A stretch of 32,628 nt of DNA. Origin: an uncultured Burkholderiales bacterium. Lineage in GTDB: Bacteria > Pseudomonadota > Gammaproteobacteria > Burkholderiales > Burkholderiaceae. The DNA is taken from positions 1-32,628 of the forward strand of contig CAMLJY010000065.1 of NCBI GenBank assembly GCA_946480465.1. Direction: 5' to 3'. Position 1 is the first letter of the stretch; every line of letters starts with the position of its first letter. Under the pieces are notes generated by a model, which saw nothing but the letters and a program-made list of their open reading frames with translations, ran no database searches and was not told the DNA's origin. The position numbers were made by a program, and so were the translations under genes. This document shows positions 1-8,337 of the stretch, piece after piece.

Positions 1-1343
1 TGCGGGCCCGGCATTCGAACCGGCAGCTGGCGCAATCCAACGCCACGCTGGCCCATGCCAGCACGCACGACGCGGTGACCGGCCTGCTGAACCGCCGCGC
101 GATGGAAGCCGACACCGAGGCGATGGCCCACAAGGCCTACGTGTGCGTCAGCCTCTCGGTCAAGCAGTTCGGGCTGATCGTCGGCAGCGTCGGCCACCAG
201 ATGGGCGACACGCTGCTGTGCCGCATCGCCGAGCGGCTGGACGCCGAGGTGGTGCGCCAGGGCGGCCGCCTCTACCGCGTCGACGGCGTGACCTTCGGCG
301 CCATCGTGCCGCTGGACGAGCCCACCAGCCTGCTGACGCCGATGCTGGCCGCGCTGGCGCGGACGATGGACGCGCCGTTCGAGATCGGCAACCAGGACCT
401 GATCGTGTCGATCGGCCTGGGTGCGGCCCAATACCCGAAAGACGCGTCCACGGCCCACGAGGTGGCGCGGCTCGCCGAGCTGGCCAAGCTGCAGACGCAC
501 GCCGAGCCGGGCAACACGCTGGTCGTCTACGAAACGCGCATCGGCGAGGGCCAGCGCGACAAGCTGCGCCTGGAAGCACGCATGCTGAAGGCGCTGGAGC
601 AAGGCGACTTCGAACTCTTCTACCAGGCCCAGCGCGACGCCAGCGGCCTGTTCAGCGGCTTCGAGGCGCTGCTGCGCTGGCGCGACGGCGACACCATGGT
701 CTCGCCGGCGCAGTTCATCCCGCTGGCCGAGGAAACCGGGCTCATCGTGCGCATCGGCGCCTGGGTGCTGCGCGAGGCCTGCCGCCAGGCCAAGGCCTGG
801 GCCGACGCCGGCTTCGGCGCGCCCAAGGTCGCGGTCAACATCTCGCCGCGCCAGTTCGCCCACCCCGACTTCCTGTCCATGGTGCGCGAGACGCTGCGCG
901 AGACCGGCGTCGAGCCCTCGCAGATCGAGGTCGAGATCACCGAAGGCAGCGTGATGAACGACGCCGAGGCCAGCATCACCCAGCTGCATGCGCTGCGCGA
1001 GATGGGCCTGAAGCTCGCGATCGACGACTTCGGCACCGGCTACGCCAGCCTGGCCTACCTGCGCCGCTTTCCGCTCGACCGCCTGAAGATCGACCGCTCC
1101 TTCGTCACCCCGCTGGGCAGCAGCGCCGACGCCGACGCCATCGTGCGCACGGTGATCGAGCTGGCGCACTGCCTGGGGCTGTCGGTCACCGCCGAGGGCG
1201 TCGAGACCTCGGCGCAGGAAGCGCTGCTGCGCAGCTGGTCCTGCGACGTGGTGCAGGGCTTCCTGCATTCGCGCCCGGGGCCCGCGGCGGGGGCCACCGC
1301 CCTGCTGCAGGCGCAGCAGGAGGCGATGGGCTGCGTGGCTTGA
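1..1343 (+). CDS. GGDEF-EAL cyclic-di-GMP protein, 5'-truncated by window edge
   Basis: The reading frame is already open at the first bases, so the N-terminus lies outside the window. The visible part starts in a linker and runs into the GGDEF start motif (TGLLNRR, from about base 78). The GGDEF site itself is degenerate: the position reads RVDGVTF in place of RxGGDEF, so diguanylate cyclase activity is not expected. The C-terminal EAL domain keeps its landmarks: FEALLRW, VAVNISPRQF, the glutamate in EVEITEG, AIDDFGTGYASL, LKIDRSF, TAEGVET and the final VQGFLHSRP. These are the residues known to bind metal and c-di-GMP in EAL phosphodiesterases, so hydrolysis of c-di-GMP is the likely activity, with the GGDEF half perhaps acting as a regulatory domain. 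The input domain is not visible. It ends convergently with the next gene, with GC-rich inverted repeats at 1355-1369 and 1369-1388 between them. Confidence 0.93.
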   Translation, partial: RARHSNRQLAQSNATLAHASTHDAVTGLLNRRAMEADTEAMAHKAYVCVSLSVKQFGLIVGSVGHQMGDTLLCRIAERLDAEVVRQGGRLYRVDGVTFGAIVPLDEPTSLLTPMLAALARTMDAPFEIGNQDLIVSIGLGAAQYPKDASTAHEVARLAELAKLQTHAEPGNTLVVYETRIGEGQRDKLRLEARMLKALEQGDFELFYQAQRDASGLFSGFEALLRWRDGDTMVSPAQFIPLAEETGLIVRIGAWVLREACRQAKAWADAGFGAPKVAVNISPRQFAHPDFLSMVRETLRETGVEPSQIEVEITEGSVMNDAEASITQLHALREMGLKLAIDDFGTGYASLAYLRRFPLDRLKIDRSFVTPLGSSADADAIVRTVIELAHCLGLSVTAEGVETSAQEALLRSWSCDVVQGFLHSRPGPAAGATALLQAQQEAMGCVA

Positions 1344-1435
1344 GGCAGCCTGGCCCGGCCCTGGGCCGGTCGGCGGGGGTCAGCCGACATATGCCCGAAG
1401 GCGAGCCGAAGCCGGGATCCGGTCGCACGGAGCCG

Positions 1436-1864
1436 TCACACCACCTCGCCGAGCTTGTAGATTGGCAGGTACAGCGCCGCTGACGCGAGCGGAACGATGA
1501 CGATCGCAATCGTCGCCAGCAGCACCAGCGAGGCCAGGGCCGCCCGCCGGAAGCGCCGGCTGCCCTGCCGGTGCCGCCACACGATGACCGCGCCCGCGGC
1601 CGAGGTCAGCGGCAGCACGCCCCAATAAGGCGCCGATGCCACGACCAGGCGCGTGATGGCCGGCAGGTCCGCACCGAAGGATCGGAACACCTCTGTGAAG
1701 CGCGGAATCTGAACGGCCGCGACGGCGGCGATCAGCGCGAGCACGGCCGTCGTTGCCACGAAGCCGGCCAGCAGACCCACGCGCCACGCCAAGGGCTGGC
1801 GGTCAGGTGCCGCTGGAGGCGGGTCCGCCAGCTCGGTGGCGGGAGGCACGTAGGGATTGGGCAT
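1436..1864 (-). CDS. Small predicted inner-membrane protein, function unknown
   Basis: About 142 residues if started at the ATG at 1864; an upstream in-frame GTG at 1915 would add 17 residues, and neither start has a clear ribosome binding site. A proline-rich N-terminus (MPNPYVPPATELADPPPAAP) is followed by three hydrophobic segments: LAGFVATTAVLALIAAVAAV, a middle one around YWGVLPLTSAAGAVIVW, and LASLVLLATIAIVIVPLASA. Between the first two is QIPRFTEVFRSFGADLPAITR, which resembles the loop seen in GspF/PilC-type membrane proteins, but the protein is far too short to be a type II secretion platform protein. I do not recognise a specific function. It is convergent with the EAL gene and is followed upstream (3' to 5') by the binding-protein gene on the same strand. 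Confidence 0.65.
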   Translation of the reverse strand: MPNPYVPPATELADPPPAAPDRQPLAWRVGLLAGFVATTAVLALIAAVAAVQIPRFTEVFRSFGADLPAITRLVVASAPYWGVLPLTSAAGAVIVWRHRQGSRRFRRAALASLVLLATIAIVIVPLASAALYLPIYKLGEVV

Positions 1865-2008
1865 GGCGGTGAAGGTGAAGGCGCTGCAAGGCGCGGGACT
1901 GCTTGCCGAAGGCACCGCACGCCACCGCGTCTTTTGGAAGTCAGGCGGCGCGGATCGGCCGGCGCGCCGCCCAGTCTACGACCCCTGCCCCGCGCCACCA
2001 TCCCGGCA

Positions 2009-3130
2009 TCAATAGCGCACCTTGCCCTCCGCCGTCAGCATCGTCAGGTCGATGAACTTCGAGCCCGCGTGCTGCCCCGGCGCGAAGTCGACGCGAAAGT
2101 CGCCCAGGTCCAGTTCGCGCAGCGATTGCAGGCCCGCCACCAGGGCCGGGGTGGCGGTGCCGCTGGCGCGCCGCAGGCCCTCGGCAAAGGTCTTGGCGGC
2201 GACGTAGCCCTCGATGCTGCCGTAGCCGGGCTCGAAGCGTTCGCCCAGCGCGGCGCGGCCGGCCGCGAGGTATTCGCCGGCCAGCCGCGTCTTCGGTGCA
2301 AAGGGAAAGGGCATGACCTGGCTGACGACCACGCCCTGCGCCGCGGGCCCCAGTTCACGCGCCAGGGCCTGCGCGTTCGCGAACGAGGTGTTGTAGAAGC
2401 TGCCGCTGAATCCGGCACGCCGCGCCGCGCGGATGAAAGCCGCGCTGCCGCGGTAGGTGCTGACCTGCACGATGGCGTCGGGCCGGCCGGCCAGCACCGC
2501 CTGCACCGGGGCGGCCACGTCCTCGGCATTCGGCTCGGCGAAGGCCACGCCTGCCGGGGCCTGGTATTGCAGCTTCAGCGCCCGCGCCACGCCCAGCAGC
2601 CCCGCCTTGCCGTCGGCATCGTTCTGGCAGAACACGCCGATGCGCTTGATGCCGACCGAGGTCAGGTGGCGCACGATCGCATGCGTTTCATCGACGTAGG
2701 ACGCACGCAGGTGGAATGCCAGCGGGTTGAAGGGCGTGCGCAGCGCCTGCGAGCCGGTGAAGGGCGCGAAGAACACGCGCCGGGCCGCGCTGGCCAGCGG
2801 CAGTGCGGCGCGGCTGGTGGCACTGCCGACGTAGCCGAACAGCGCCAGCACGCCATCGTCCAGCAACCGGCGGGTGTTGGCGACGCAGCGCGCGGGATCG
2901 AATGCGTCGTCCAGGCTGCGCAGCGTGATGGGGCGGCCGTTCAGTCCGCCGGCCGCATTCCAGCGCGAGAAGAACAGCTCCGCGCCCTGCTTGAATTGCA
3001 GGCCCAGGGCCGCGGCCGGCCCGCTCAGCGCGGCCGACTGGCCGAGCACCAGGGCCTCCGCTTCGCGCGGCGCGGCCGCGGCCAAACCCGATGCAGCGGC
3101 CAGGCCGCCGAGAAAACCACGCCTGTGCAT
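2009..3130 (-). CDS. ABC-type substrate-binding protein, branched-chain amino acid (Peripla_BP_6) type, Tat-exported
   Basis: 373 residues. The N-terminus HRRGFLGGLAAASGLAAAAP is a twin-arginine-like export signal. The mature part opens with LVLGQSAALSGPAAALG and continues with FKQGAELFFSRWNAAGGLNGRPI, the hallmark of LivJ-type periplasmic binding proteins. A later GRPDAIVQVSTYRGSAAFI and the C-terminal FVDFAPGQHAGSKFIDLTML also fit the fold. The start ATG at 3130 is preceded by GGAG at a good distance. No permease or ATPase for this family is nearby, so it is an orphan binding protein; such orphans sometimes serve as sensors or share a transporter. It lies 85 nt downstream of the sugar-binding gene SBP1 on the same strand and could be cotranscribed. 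The ligand cannot be deduced. Confidence 0.9.
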   Translation of the reverse strand: MHRRGFLGGLAAASGLAAAAPREAEALVLGQSAALSGPAAALGLQFKQGAELFFSRWNAAGGLNGRPITLRSLDDAFDPARCVANTRRLLDDGVLALFGYVGSATSRAALPLASAARRVFFAPFTGSQALRTPFNPLAFHLRASYVDETHAIVRHLTSVGIKRIGVFCQNDADGKAGLLGVARALKLQYQAPAGVAFAEPNAEDVAAPVQAVLAGRPDAIVQVSTYRGSAAFIRAARRAGFSGSFYNTSFANAQALARELGPAAQGVVVSQVMPFPFAPKTRLAGEYLAAGRAALGERFEPGYGSIEGYVAAKTFAEGLRRASGTATPALVAGLQSLRELDLGDFRVDFAPGQHAGSKFIDLTMLTAEGKVRY

Positions 3131-3215
3131 GTCGTGAACTCCATCGAAAAGCCGGTCCGGCCCGCGCCGGAGGCCGGCGCGCGAGCGATCAGGAAAGTGG
3201 GGGGACGACCGCCGC

Positions 3216-4490
3216 TCAGGGCCGGGGCTTGTAGGTGCGCTGCAGCACGCCCTGCAGGTGCTGCGCCGCGGCCTCGGGGGTCCACTGGCCCTCGATCACC
3301 GCGGCGCTCGCACGCCAGAACTCGTTCTCCAGGTTCGGCGTGCCGCGCGACAGCCACTGGTAGGTGGCGCGGATCGTCGTCGCGCATTCGGTGCGCCAGG
3401 CGGCAAAGCTGCGTGCCAGCGGGCTGGCCACCTGCAGCGGCGCCTGCGTGTTCAGGCTGAAGAAGCCGGGCAAGGCATTGGCATACAGCGCGGCGAATGG
3501 CGGCGAGGCCACCCATTCGAGAAAGCGGCGCGCCTCCTTGGCGTGCGGCGATCTCGCATTCAGCCCCAGGCCCAGGTCGGGGTGGTCGGTCACCTGGCAG
3601 CGCTCGCCGGGCGTGCCCCGCGGCGGCTTGAACACGGCCAGCTTGAGCGTGGCCTGCTTCTCGAAGTCCGCCACCTCCCAGGAGCCCGCCGGGTACACCG
3701 CGCCCAGGCCCAGCATGAAGAGGTTCTGGCTGTCCGGGTAGGTCTGCGCCTCGAAGCCTTCGCCCAGGAACGGGCGCCATTTCGCCAGCACCCGCCAGGG
3801 CTCGACCCAGGCGGCATCGGTGAGCCGGGCCTGGCCGGCCAGCAGCGCGCGGCGGCCCGCCTCGCCGCCATAGAAGGCGGGGCCGATGTTCTGGTAGCCC
3901 ATGGTCGCGCCTTCCCAGCCGTCCTTGGTGCCCAGGATCAGCGGGATCCAGCGGCCATCGGCCTTGATGCGCTGCAGCGCCGCGAAGAACTGGTCCCAGG
4001 TCTGCGGCGGTTCCAGGCGCAGGGCCTTGAAGGCGTCGGCGTTGTAGATGAAGCCGTGGATCACCGAGGCGATGGGCACGCAGAAGGTGGCGTTGCCGTC
4101 GTCGGTGGTCCAGGCCAGGCGCGCCAGCGGACTGAAATGCTGCAGCCCGGGCAGGTCCCTGAGATCGGGCAGGTGGGCCTGGCGGTGCAGGCGCAGCGCG
4201 GTGTCGAAGGGCCGGCAGGTGATCAGGTCGCCGGCGCTGCCGCGCGCGAGCCGGGCTTCCAGCGCGCCGTCGTATTCCGCGGGCGGCGTCGGTGCGAAGA
4301 CGACGCGGATGCCGGGATTCGCTTTCTCGAAGGCGGGAATCAGCGTGTCCCGCCAGGCCGGCAGGTCGTCGTAGCGCCAGCTCTCGATCTTCAGCGTCAC
4401 CACCGGCTGCGGCACCGCGGGCACGGCGGCACCGGCCAGGCCGGCCAGCAACGCGGCCAGGCCGCGCCGGAACAGGGCTGCGCAGTGCAT
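3216..4490 (-). CDS. Orphan sugar ABC transporter substrate-binding protein (SBP1), family 1
   Basis: 424 residues from the ATG at 4490, chosen because GGAGAG sits just upstream and a Sec signal peptide (MHCAALFRRGLAALLAGLAG, cleaved near AVPA/VPQP) begins there. The frame stays open upstream without coding character. The mature protein begins VTLKIESWRYDDLPAW and has the features of MalE/UgpB-type periplasmic sugar binders (PAFEKANPGIRV, GSAGDLITCRPFD, VYPAGSWEV). It aligns without gaps over almost its whole length with SBP2 (16310-17569), sharing blocks such as IGPxxYxGEAGR, TYPDSQN, NALPGFFSLN and LSRGTPNLENEFW. No permease lies beside it, so it probably delivers sugar to the MalFG/UgpC transporter encoded 10-14 kb away. 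It is divergent from the AraC regulator, and the shared 19-bp motif lies about 90 bp upstream. Confidence 0.93.
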   Translation of the reverse strand: MHCAALFRRGLAALLAGLAGAAVPAVPQPVVTLKIESWRYDDLPAWRDTLIPAFEKANPGIRVVFAPTPPAEYDGALEARLARGSAGDLITCRPFDTALRLHRQAHLPDLRDLPGLQHFSPLARLAWTTDDGNATFCVPIASVIHGFIYNADAFKALRLEPPQTWDQFFAALQRIKADGRWIPLILGTKDGWEGATMGYQNIGPAFYGGEAGRRALLAGQARLTDAAWVEPWRVLAKWRPFLGEGFEAQTYPDSQNLFMLGLGAVYPAGSWEVADFEKQATLKLAVFKPPRGTPGERCQVTDHPDLGLGLNARSPHAKEARRFLEWVASPPFAALYANALPGFFSLNTQAPLQVASPLARSFAAWRTECATTIRATYQWLSRGTPNLENEFWRASAAVIEGQWTPEAAAQHLQGVLQRTYKPRP

Positions 4491-4581
4491 TCGGTCTCTC
4501 CATCCACCCGGGGCAAACGGCCCGTTGTGAAATTCAGTATCGGGTTCGCCCCAGGCCGCGGACAGCCGCTCGAATGGCGTC

Positions 4582-4600
4582 GACTGATACGATCGTGGCA
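4582..4600 (-). promoter_or_regulatory. Putative operator, motif copy C (upstream of SBP1)
   Basis: Read toward SBP1 the site is TGCCACGATCGTATCAGTC. It matches the copy upstream of the SBP2 operon at 16 of 19 positions, in the same orientation and at a similar distance from the start codon (about 91 versus 112 bp). The spacing between TGCCA and CGTATC, one helical turn, resembles AraC-family boxes. The adjacent gene encodes an AraC-family regulator. The rest of this 233-bp divergent region holds a weaker related core (GTATCGG at 4538-4544) pointing toward the regulator gene. Confidence 0.55.
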
Positions 4601-4723
4601 AGAAAAGATAGGCTGCGATCCATTTCACGGGTTGCCGCGCACAGCCCACCCGAATCGGTTCACAGTCCGTTTCCAACAGCCCCCCTGTCGTTGGGCGGCG
4701 CCAAAGCGGTGAGGCAACAAGCA

Positions 4724-5767
4724 ATGAACGCGCTGCTGGAAAGCCTGCTGGTCCCTGAAGGCTCGAACTGGACCTATTTCTATCGCCGGCTGGACGAATG
4801 CATTCCGTTCAACTGGCATTACCACCTCGAATTCGAGTTGACGCTCACCGTCAACAGCCGCGGCCAGCGCTATGTCGGCGATTCGATCGAGGCCTATGGC
4901 GATTGCGACCTGGCGCTGCTGGGCTCCAACCTGCCGCACACCTGGATGTCGCAGGAGCGCATCGATCCCACGCAGCCGCACCTGGCGCACGTGTTCTGGA
5001 TCCGCCCGGAATGGCTGCACACGGTGATCGACACGCTGACCGAGCTGCGCCCGGTGAAGGCGCTGCTGACCGCATCGAACCGCGGCATCGTGTTCTCGCC
5101 CGCCACCGCGCAGGCCGCGCGGGCCCGCATCGACACCATGCGCACGCTCTCGCCCGCGGGCCGGCTGGTGCGCTTCATCGAGGTGCTGGCCATCCTGGCC
5201 GAGGACACGGACTACCGCCTGCTGTGCGCGCCGCGGCCCGAGAACGAGCCCATCCGCGTCGTCGACCGCCCGCGCATCGACCGCACGCTGGAGTACATCC
5301 ACAAGCACTACCAGGGCGAGATCTCCATTCCCGCGCTGGCCGACCTGGCGGCGATCAGCGTCTCCGGCCTGCACCGGCTGTTCAAGCGCCACACCCGGCT
5401 GACGGTGGGCGAGTACATCGCGCAGCTGCGCATCGGCAAGGCCTGCGCGCTGCTGGTGTCCACCGACAAGCCGGTGTCCTGCATCGCCGACGAGGTGGGC
5501 TACGGCAACCTGTCGCACTTCAACCGCCAGTTCCTCGCCATCAAGGACCTGACACCACGCGAGTTCCGCCGGTCCTATTCGCAGAAAGAACCGCTGCTGG
5601 GCGCCGACGGCCTGCCGCCGCTGCCGCAGCCCTTGCCGCCGCGGCGGCGCCCCGGTGACCAGCCCGCGCCGCCCACCGCCCCCGTGCACTGGTCGGTGAA
5701 GGCCGGCGAGCGCATGGCGCGCGAGGCGGGCGCACCGCGGGCGCTGACCACCAGTCCGCCGGCCTGA
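4724..5767 (+). CDS. AraC-family transcriptional regulator
   Basis: 347 residues from the ATG at 4724, preceded by GAGG nine bases upstream; the open frame extends further upstream without coding character. Residues about 20-100 form an AraC-type cupin sensor domain (HYHLEFELTL, GDCDLALLGSNLPHTW). Residues about 180-285 are the two-helix-turn-helix AraC DNA-binding domain (ISIPALADLAAISVSGLHRLFK, then SCIADEVGYGNLSHFNRQF and DLTPREFRRSY). The last 60 residues form a proline-rich tail (PPLPQPLPPRRRPGD) not typical of the family. It is divergent from SBP1. Its cupin domain suggests a small ligand, plausibly a sugar. I infer that it controls SBP1 and, through the repeated 19-bp motif, the SBP2 operon and the kinase gene. 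Confidence 0.92.
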   Translation: MNALLESLLVPEGSNWTYFYRRLDECIPFNWHYHLEFELTLTVNSRGQRYVGDSIEAYGDCDLALLGSNLPHTWMSQERIDPTQPHLAHVFWIRPEWLHTVIDTLTELRPVKALLTASNRGIVFSPATAQAARARIDTMRTLSPAGRLVRFIEVLAILAEDTDYRLLCAPRPENEPIRVVDRPRIDRTLEYIHKHYQGEISIPALADLAAISVSGLHRLFKRHTRLTVGEYIAQLRIGKACALLVSTDKPVSCIADEVGYGNLSHFNRQFLAIKDLTPREFRRSYSQKEPLLGADGLPPLPQPLPPRRRPGDQPAPPTAPVHWSVKAGERMAREAGAPRALTTSPPA

Positions 5768-5795
5768 CGCCAAAACGCCCTGACGCCCCGCGCTG

Positions 5796-6233
5796 CTATT
5801 GCAGCGCCTGTGAATGGGCGCCGCCGGGCGCCGAGATGTCGGCGATCGCCTCCCCCAGGCACTGCGCGCTCTCGCGCCGCGACAGGTCGCCGAGCGAGAT
5901 GATGCCGACCAGGCGCTTGTCGCGGTTGACCACCGGCAGGCGGCGCACCTTGACGTCGCCCATGTTCTCGGCCACGTCCTCGAGATCCTCGTCGTCGAAG
6001 CAGTACAGCACCTCGTTGGACATCACGTCGCGCACCGGGGTGTCCGGGCCCAGGTCGCAGGCCACGGCGCGCACGGCGATGTCACGGTCGGTGAGCATGC
6101 CGATCAGGCGGTCGCCATCGCTCACCGGCAACGCGCCGAAATCTTCGTCGGCCATCAAGGTGGCCGCCTCGCGAATGCTCTGGTTGGCGTTGACCACGCG
6201 CACGGAGGGGGTCATCGCTTCATGGACTTTCAT
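5796..6233 (-). CDS. Two-CBS-domain protein
   Basis: 145 residues starting at the ATG at 6233, which has AAGGAG a few bases upstream. The protein is a bare pair of CBS domains: MKVHEAMTPSVRVVNANQSI to GMLTDRDIAVRAV, then VRDVMSNEVLYCFDDEDLED to LVGIISLGDLSRRES. Such Bateman modules bind adenosine nucleotides and usually modulate partner proteins; as stand-alone cytoplasmic proteins in proteobacteria they are linked to stress or redox responses, but the partner here is unknown. The gene ends 28 bp from the convergent AraC gene. Its upstream region carries the 8-bp tandem repeat described separately. Confidence 0.92.
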   Translation of the reverse strand: MKVHEAMTPSVRVVNANQSIREAATLMADEDFGALPVSDGDRLIGMLTDRDIAVRAVACDLGPDTPVRDVMSNEVLYCFDDEDLEDVAENMGDVKVRRLPVVNRDKRLVGIISLGDLSRRESAQCLGEAIADISAPGGAHSQALQ

Positions 6234-6375
6234 CGGGAACTCCTTGCTGCAATCGAGGGAGAAGCGGCGGCGGCCCCCCGCCGCCACCCCGGCGTGCCGG
6301 AGGAACGGCGATGGCCGCCCGCCGCATTCCGACCGTCGGCGGCAGGTGGCGTGCCCATGGGGAGGAGCGAAAGGT

Positions 6376-6447
6376 GCGGCCCAGCGGCCCAGCGGCCCAG
6401 CGGCCCAGCGGCCCAGCGGCTGAGCGGCTGAGCGGCTGAGCGGCCAG
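6376..6447. repeat. 8-bp tandem repeat array, two unit variants
   Basis: Five perfect copies of GCGGCCCA (6376-6415) are followed by three perfect copies of GCGGCTGA (6416-6439) and one degenerate unit (GCGGCCAG, 6440-6447). It lies between the stop of the chemoreceptor gene (6493) and the start of the CBS gene (6233), both on the minus strand. The unit length is not a multiple of three and the array is not in a gene. Such short perfect repeats are prone to slipped-strand changes in copy number. Confidence 0.95.
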
Positions 6448-6492
6448 GCGCCAGGGCCCGCCGGGCCTCGGTGCCACAGGCCCACCGGCACA

Positions 6493-8106
6493 TCAACCCT
6501 GCCGCGTCCTGAACACCGACACCGCCCCCACCAGCTGCTGCGCCTGCTCGCGCAGGCTTTCCGATGCGGCGGCCGACTGCTCCACCAGCGCCGCGTTCTG
6601 CTGCGTCGACTGGTCCAGCTGCGCGATCGCGTCGCACACCGCGGCGATGTCGCCGTTCTGCGTGCCGGTGGCCTGGCTGATGCGGGCGATCAGCCCATGC
6701 ACGCCGCGCACCTGGGCCGAGATCTCGTCCATCGCGCTGCCCGCCTCGCCCACCAGCGTGCTGCCGCTGTCCACGCGCTGCTGGCTTTCCTCGATCAGCG
6801 CCTTGATGTCGCGCGCGGCCTGCGCGCTCACCTGGGCCAGCGCGCGCACCTCGCCCGCCACCACGCCGAAGCCGCGGCCGGCATCGCCCGCCCGCGCGGC
6901 CTCCACCGCGGCATTGAGCGCGAGGATGTTGGTCTTGAAGGCGATGGAATCGATGACGCCGGTGATTTCGCCGATGCGCTGGCTGGAGTTGAGGATGCTG
7001 CGCATCGTCGCCACCACCCGGGCCATCACCGCGCTGCCCTGCGTGGCCAGGCCGGTGACGCCATCGGCCACGCGCGCGGCACGCATGGCCGATTCGTCGA
7101 TGGCCCGCACCGCGGCGCGCAGCTGCACGGTGGACGAGGCCAGCTGCTGCAGGCGCGCGGCCTGCTGCTCGGTGCGTTGCGACAGGTCCACGTTGCCCAG
7201 CGCGATCTCCTGCGCGCTCATCGCCACCTGCTCGCTGCCCTGGCGCACCTCGGCCACCAGCTTGTCCAGGCTGGCCGTCATGGCCTGCAGCGCGGCCAGC
7301 AGCTGGCCGGTCTCGTCGCGGCCGCCGTGCGGCACCCTGACGGTGAGATCCCCCGCCGCCACCGCCCCGGCGACGCCCACCGCCGCCTTCAGCGGCCGGC
7401 CGATGCTGCGCGCGATGACGATGGACAAGGCACCGCCCAGCACGATGGCGCCGGCCAGCAGCGCCAGGATCCAGCGCCGTGCGGCGGCGAAGGTGGCCTC
7501 GCTGGCCGCGGCGGCGTCGCGCCCGCCGGCGATGTTGCGGTCGACCAGCGCGCGCAGCGCGGCCGACGCGCCCTCGTACTTCTTCTGCGAGTTGTAGGTC
7601 AGCATCGCCTTCGCATCCTCGACCTGGCCCGCGCTGGACAGCCGCATCAGGCGCAGGTGCTCGTCCAGGTAGCGCTGGCGCTCGCGCTTGAAGGCGTCGA
7701 AGAGCTTGCGGTCCTCGGGCGTGGCCAGCAGCGCCTCGTACTCGCCGGCGTGGCCGGCGAGCGCCGCGGCCACGGTCTTCAGTTCGCGTTCGAACTGCGT
7801 GCGCTCCTCGGCATCGGCCGCCAGCAGGTGCTTGGCCTCGGCGATGCGGAAGTCGGACGCATCGGTGTTCATCTGCGAACTCAGGCGCACGCCGGCCATC
7901 CAGCGGCTGCTGATCTCGGTCGACGATTGGCGCACCACCTGCAGCTGCGCGATCGCGAACAGCCCCAGCCCGGCGGCCAGCGCCAGCAGCACCGAGAAGG
8001 CCAGCGCCAGGCGGGTGCCGATGCGCAGCCGGTTCATCCAGGCGGCGCGCGGTCCGGGCCGGCCGATCCGCGCGCGCAGCGCGGCAAGAGGCGTGGAGAG
8101 GTTCAT
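6493..8106 (-). CDS. Methyl-accepting chemotaxis protein (Tsr/Tar-like)
   Basis: 537 residues from the ATG at 8106, preceded by AAGGAG. Order: cytoplasmic start, first membrane segment at about 31-53, periplasmic four-helix-bundle type ligand domain (about 54-208), second membrane segment at about 210-233, HAMP (about 234-290), then the signalling coiled coil. The kinase-control hairpin tip at about 380-430 reads IAFKTNILALNAAVEAARAG and continues RGFGVVAGEVRALAQ, close to the universal MCP consensus, with K in place of the usual Q. The C-terminus (SVFRTRQG) lacks an NWETF-type CheR-binding pentapeptide. It should couple an unknown periplasmic ligand to CheA/CheW. It lies downstream of the sugar operon but behind a strong terminator, so it probably has its own promoter. 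Confidence 0.95.
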   Translation of the reverse strand: MNLSTPLAALRARIGRPGPRAAWMNRLRIGTRLALAFSVLLALAAGLGLFAIAQLQVVRQSSTEISSRWMAGVRLSSQMNTDASDFRIAEAKHLLAADAEERTQFERELKTVAAALAGHAGEYEALLATPEDRKLFDAFKRERQRYLDEHLRLMRLSSAGQVEDAKAMLTYNSQKKYEGASAALRALVDRNIAGGRDAAAASEATFAAARRWILALLAGAIVLGGALSIVIARSIGRPLKAAVGVAGAVAAGDLTVRVPHGGRDETGQLLAALQAMTASLDKLVAEVRQGSEQVAMSAQEIALGNVDLSQRTEQQAARLQQLASSTVQLRAAVRAIDESAMRAARVADGVTGLATQGSAVMARVVATMRSILNSSQRIGEITGVIDSIAFKTNILALNAAVEAARAGDAGRGFGVVAGEVRALAQVSAQAARDIKALIEESQQRVDSGSTLVGEAGSAMDEISAQVRGVHGLIARISQATGTQNGDIAAVCDAIAQLDQSTQQNAALVEQSAAASESLREQAQQLVGAVSVFRTRQG

Positions 8107-8180
8107 CGCGACTGCTCCTTGTGTGGGACGGCGCGTGAGAAGGCGCTCGTTCGCTAACGCATGAAAGACATGAATGGCAC

Positions 8181-8212
8181 TGAAAAAAGTGCCGGACGCC
8201 GGAGCGTCCGGC
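8181..8212 (-). terminator. Rho-independent terminator of the porin-distal end of the sugar operon
   Basis: On the minus strand an 8-bp perfect stem, GCCGGACG/CGTCCGGC (8191-8212, loop 8199-8204), is followed at once by ACTTTTTTCA. This is a classical intrinsic terminator. It lies downstream of the LamB-type porin stop (8338) and upstream of the chemoreceptor start (8106), so it separates the two transcription units. Confidence 0.85.
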
Positions 8213-8301
8213 CCAAGGGCGTCGGTTCGGCGCGGGCTCGGCAGCTGCTGCTGCCGTCCGCGCCGGGAGCCGGTTCGCCCGCTCTCACTCGAGAAGAACG
8301 G

Positions 8302-8325
8302 CACGGTGCCGGCAGCGGCACCGTG
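8302..8325 (-). terminator. Hairpin just after the porin gene, possible first terminator or 3' stabiliser
   Basis: A 9-bp perfect inverted repeat (CACGGTGCC, loop GGCAGC, GGCACCGTG) begins 13 bp past the porin stop. On the minus strand it is followed by GTTCTTCTC, only a weak U-rich tract, so it may act as a secondary terminator or protect the mRNA 3' end. Confidence 0.5.
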
Positions 8326-8337
8326 GTTCAGGGCCGG

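Noticed and set aside
4538..4544. GTATCGG core as a fourth copy of the shared motif, facing the AraC gene
   Set aside because: Only the core matches and the TGCCA block is absent, so it was not counted as a full copy; autoregulation remains possible.
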